Shown one piece after another: positions 64,000 to 64,000 of a stretch of 64,000 bases of DNA; the first letter of the stretch is position 1; every line of letters starts with the position of its first letter. Made by a program: the position numbers and the translations under genes. The stretch is from Sphaerulina vaccinii. Its lineage: Eukaryota > Ascomycota > Dothideomycetes > Mycosphaerellales > Mycosphaerellaceae. Below the pieces are notes generated by a model that saw only the letters and a list, made by a program, of their open reading frames with translations, was not told the DNA's origin and did no database searches. The stretch is taken from assembly GCA_022570795.1 (NCBI GenBank), contig JAKUDP010000011.1:434001-498000 (forward strand), in the 5' to 3' direction.

Positions 64000-64000
64000 C

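Overview
The window is nuclear DNA from a filamentous ascomycete (Pezizomycotina). Protein-coding genes carry short introns of about 48-61 nt with GTRNGT donors, CTRAY-like branch sites and YAG acceptors. The content is typical of that group: a HET-domain protein, Zn2Cys6 regulators, 2EXR and F-box proteins, an aegerolysin, a GH35 beta-galactosidase, an NRPS and a PDR-type ABC transporter. A dothideomycete is my best guess, but that is inference. Both window edges cut genes: the 3' part of the ABC transporter on the left and the 3' part of an NRPS on the right.

Layout. 0-8 kb: PDR transporter end, a cluster of tRNA-like repeat units, a small Cys-rich ORF, a 2EXR protein, two more repeat units, and a mitochondrial-type acyl-CoA thioesterase (six exons), divergent from an unrecognised acidic protein. 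9-17 kb: a tRNA-like locus, a FAD oxidoreductase, an F-box protein, a second 2EXR protein with an internal 90-bp duplication, and an aegerolysin. 17.8-27.6 kb: the exosome helicase Mtr4, a membrane-anchored low-complexity protein, a small spliced gene and a six-exon GH35 beta-galactosidase. 27.6-31.4 kb is empty of recognisable genes. 31.4-46.9 kb: two Zn2Cys6 proteins, a broken F-box gene, an FAD/NAD(P)-binding protein, a hAT-like MITE, a HET protein, an F-box protein and a small secreted Cys-rich protein. 49-55.4 kb: a four-helix membrane protein, an F-box pseudogene with two nonsense codons, an MHYT-domain hybrid histidine kinase, and a second small secreted Cys-rich protein. 55.6-62 kb: two large repeat arrays in opposite orientation around a DUF3405 gene. 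62-64 kb: NRPS 3' end.

The most unusual element is a family of 17 related ~150-nt units, about 220-270 bp apart inside arrays. Each has a TATA-like box about 20-30 nt upstream, a tRNA-like D-arm/A-box head (core TTGGTCTAGYGGTAAGAC), a short hairpin whose stem is kept by compensatory base changes, a variable middle, and a closing box (core GCGATTGTTTTGC) that often contains T4-T6. This looks like a multicopy, RNA polymerase III-style small-RNA gene family or a tandemly amplified tRNA-derived element. I do not recognise it as a described family. The 55.9-57.3 kb and 60.4-61.5 kb arrays face each other around one gene, and each is bounded outside by a 21-nt palindromic minisatellite.

Splice sites were inferred by eye from reading frame, consensus and family knowledge. 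Nothing has been checked against transcripts or databases.
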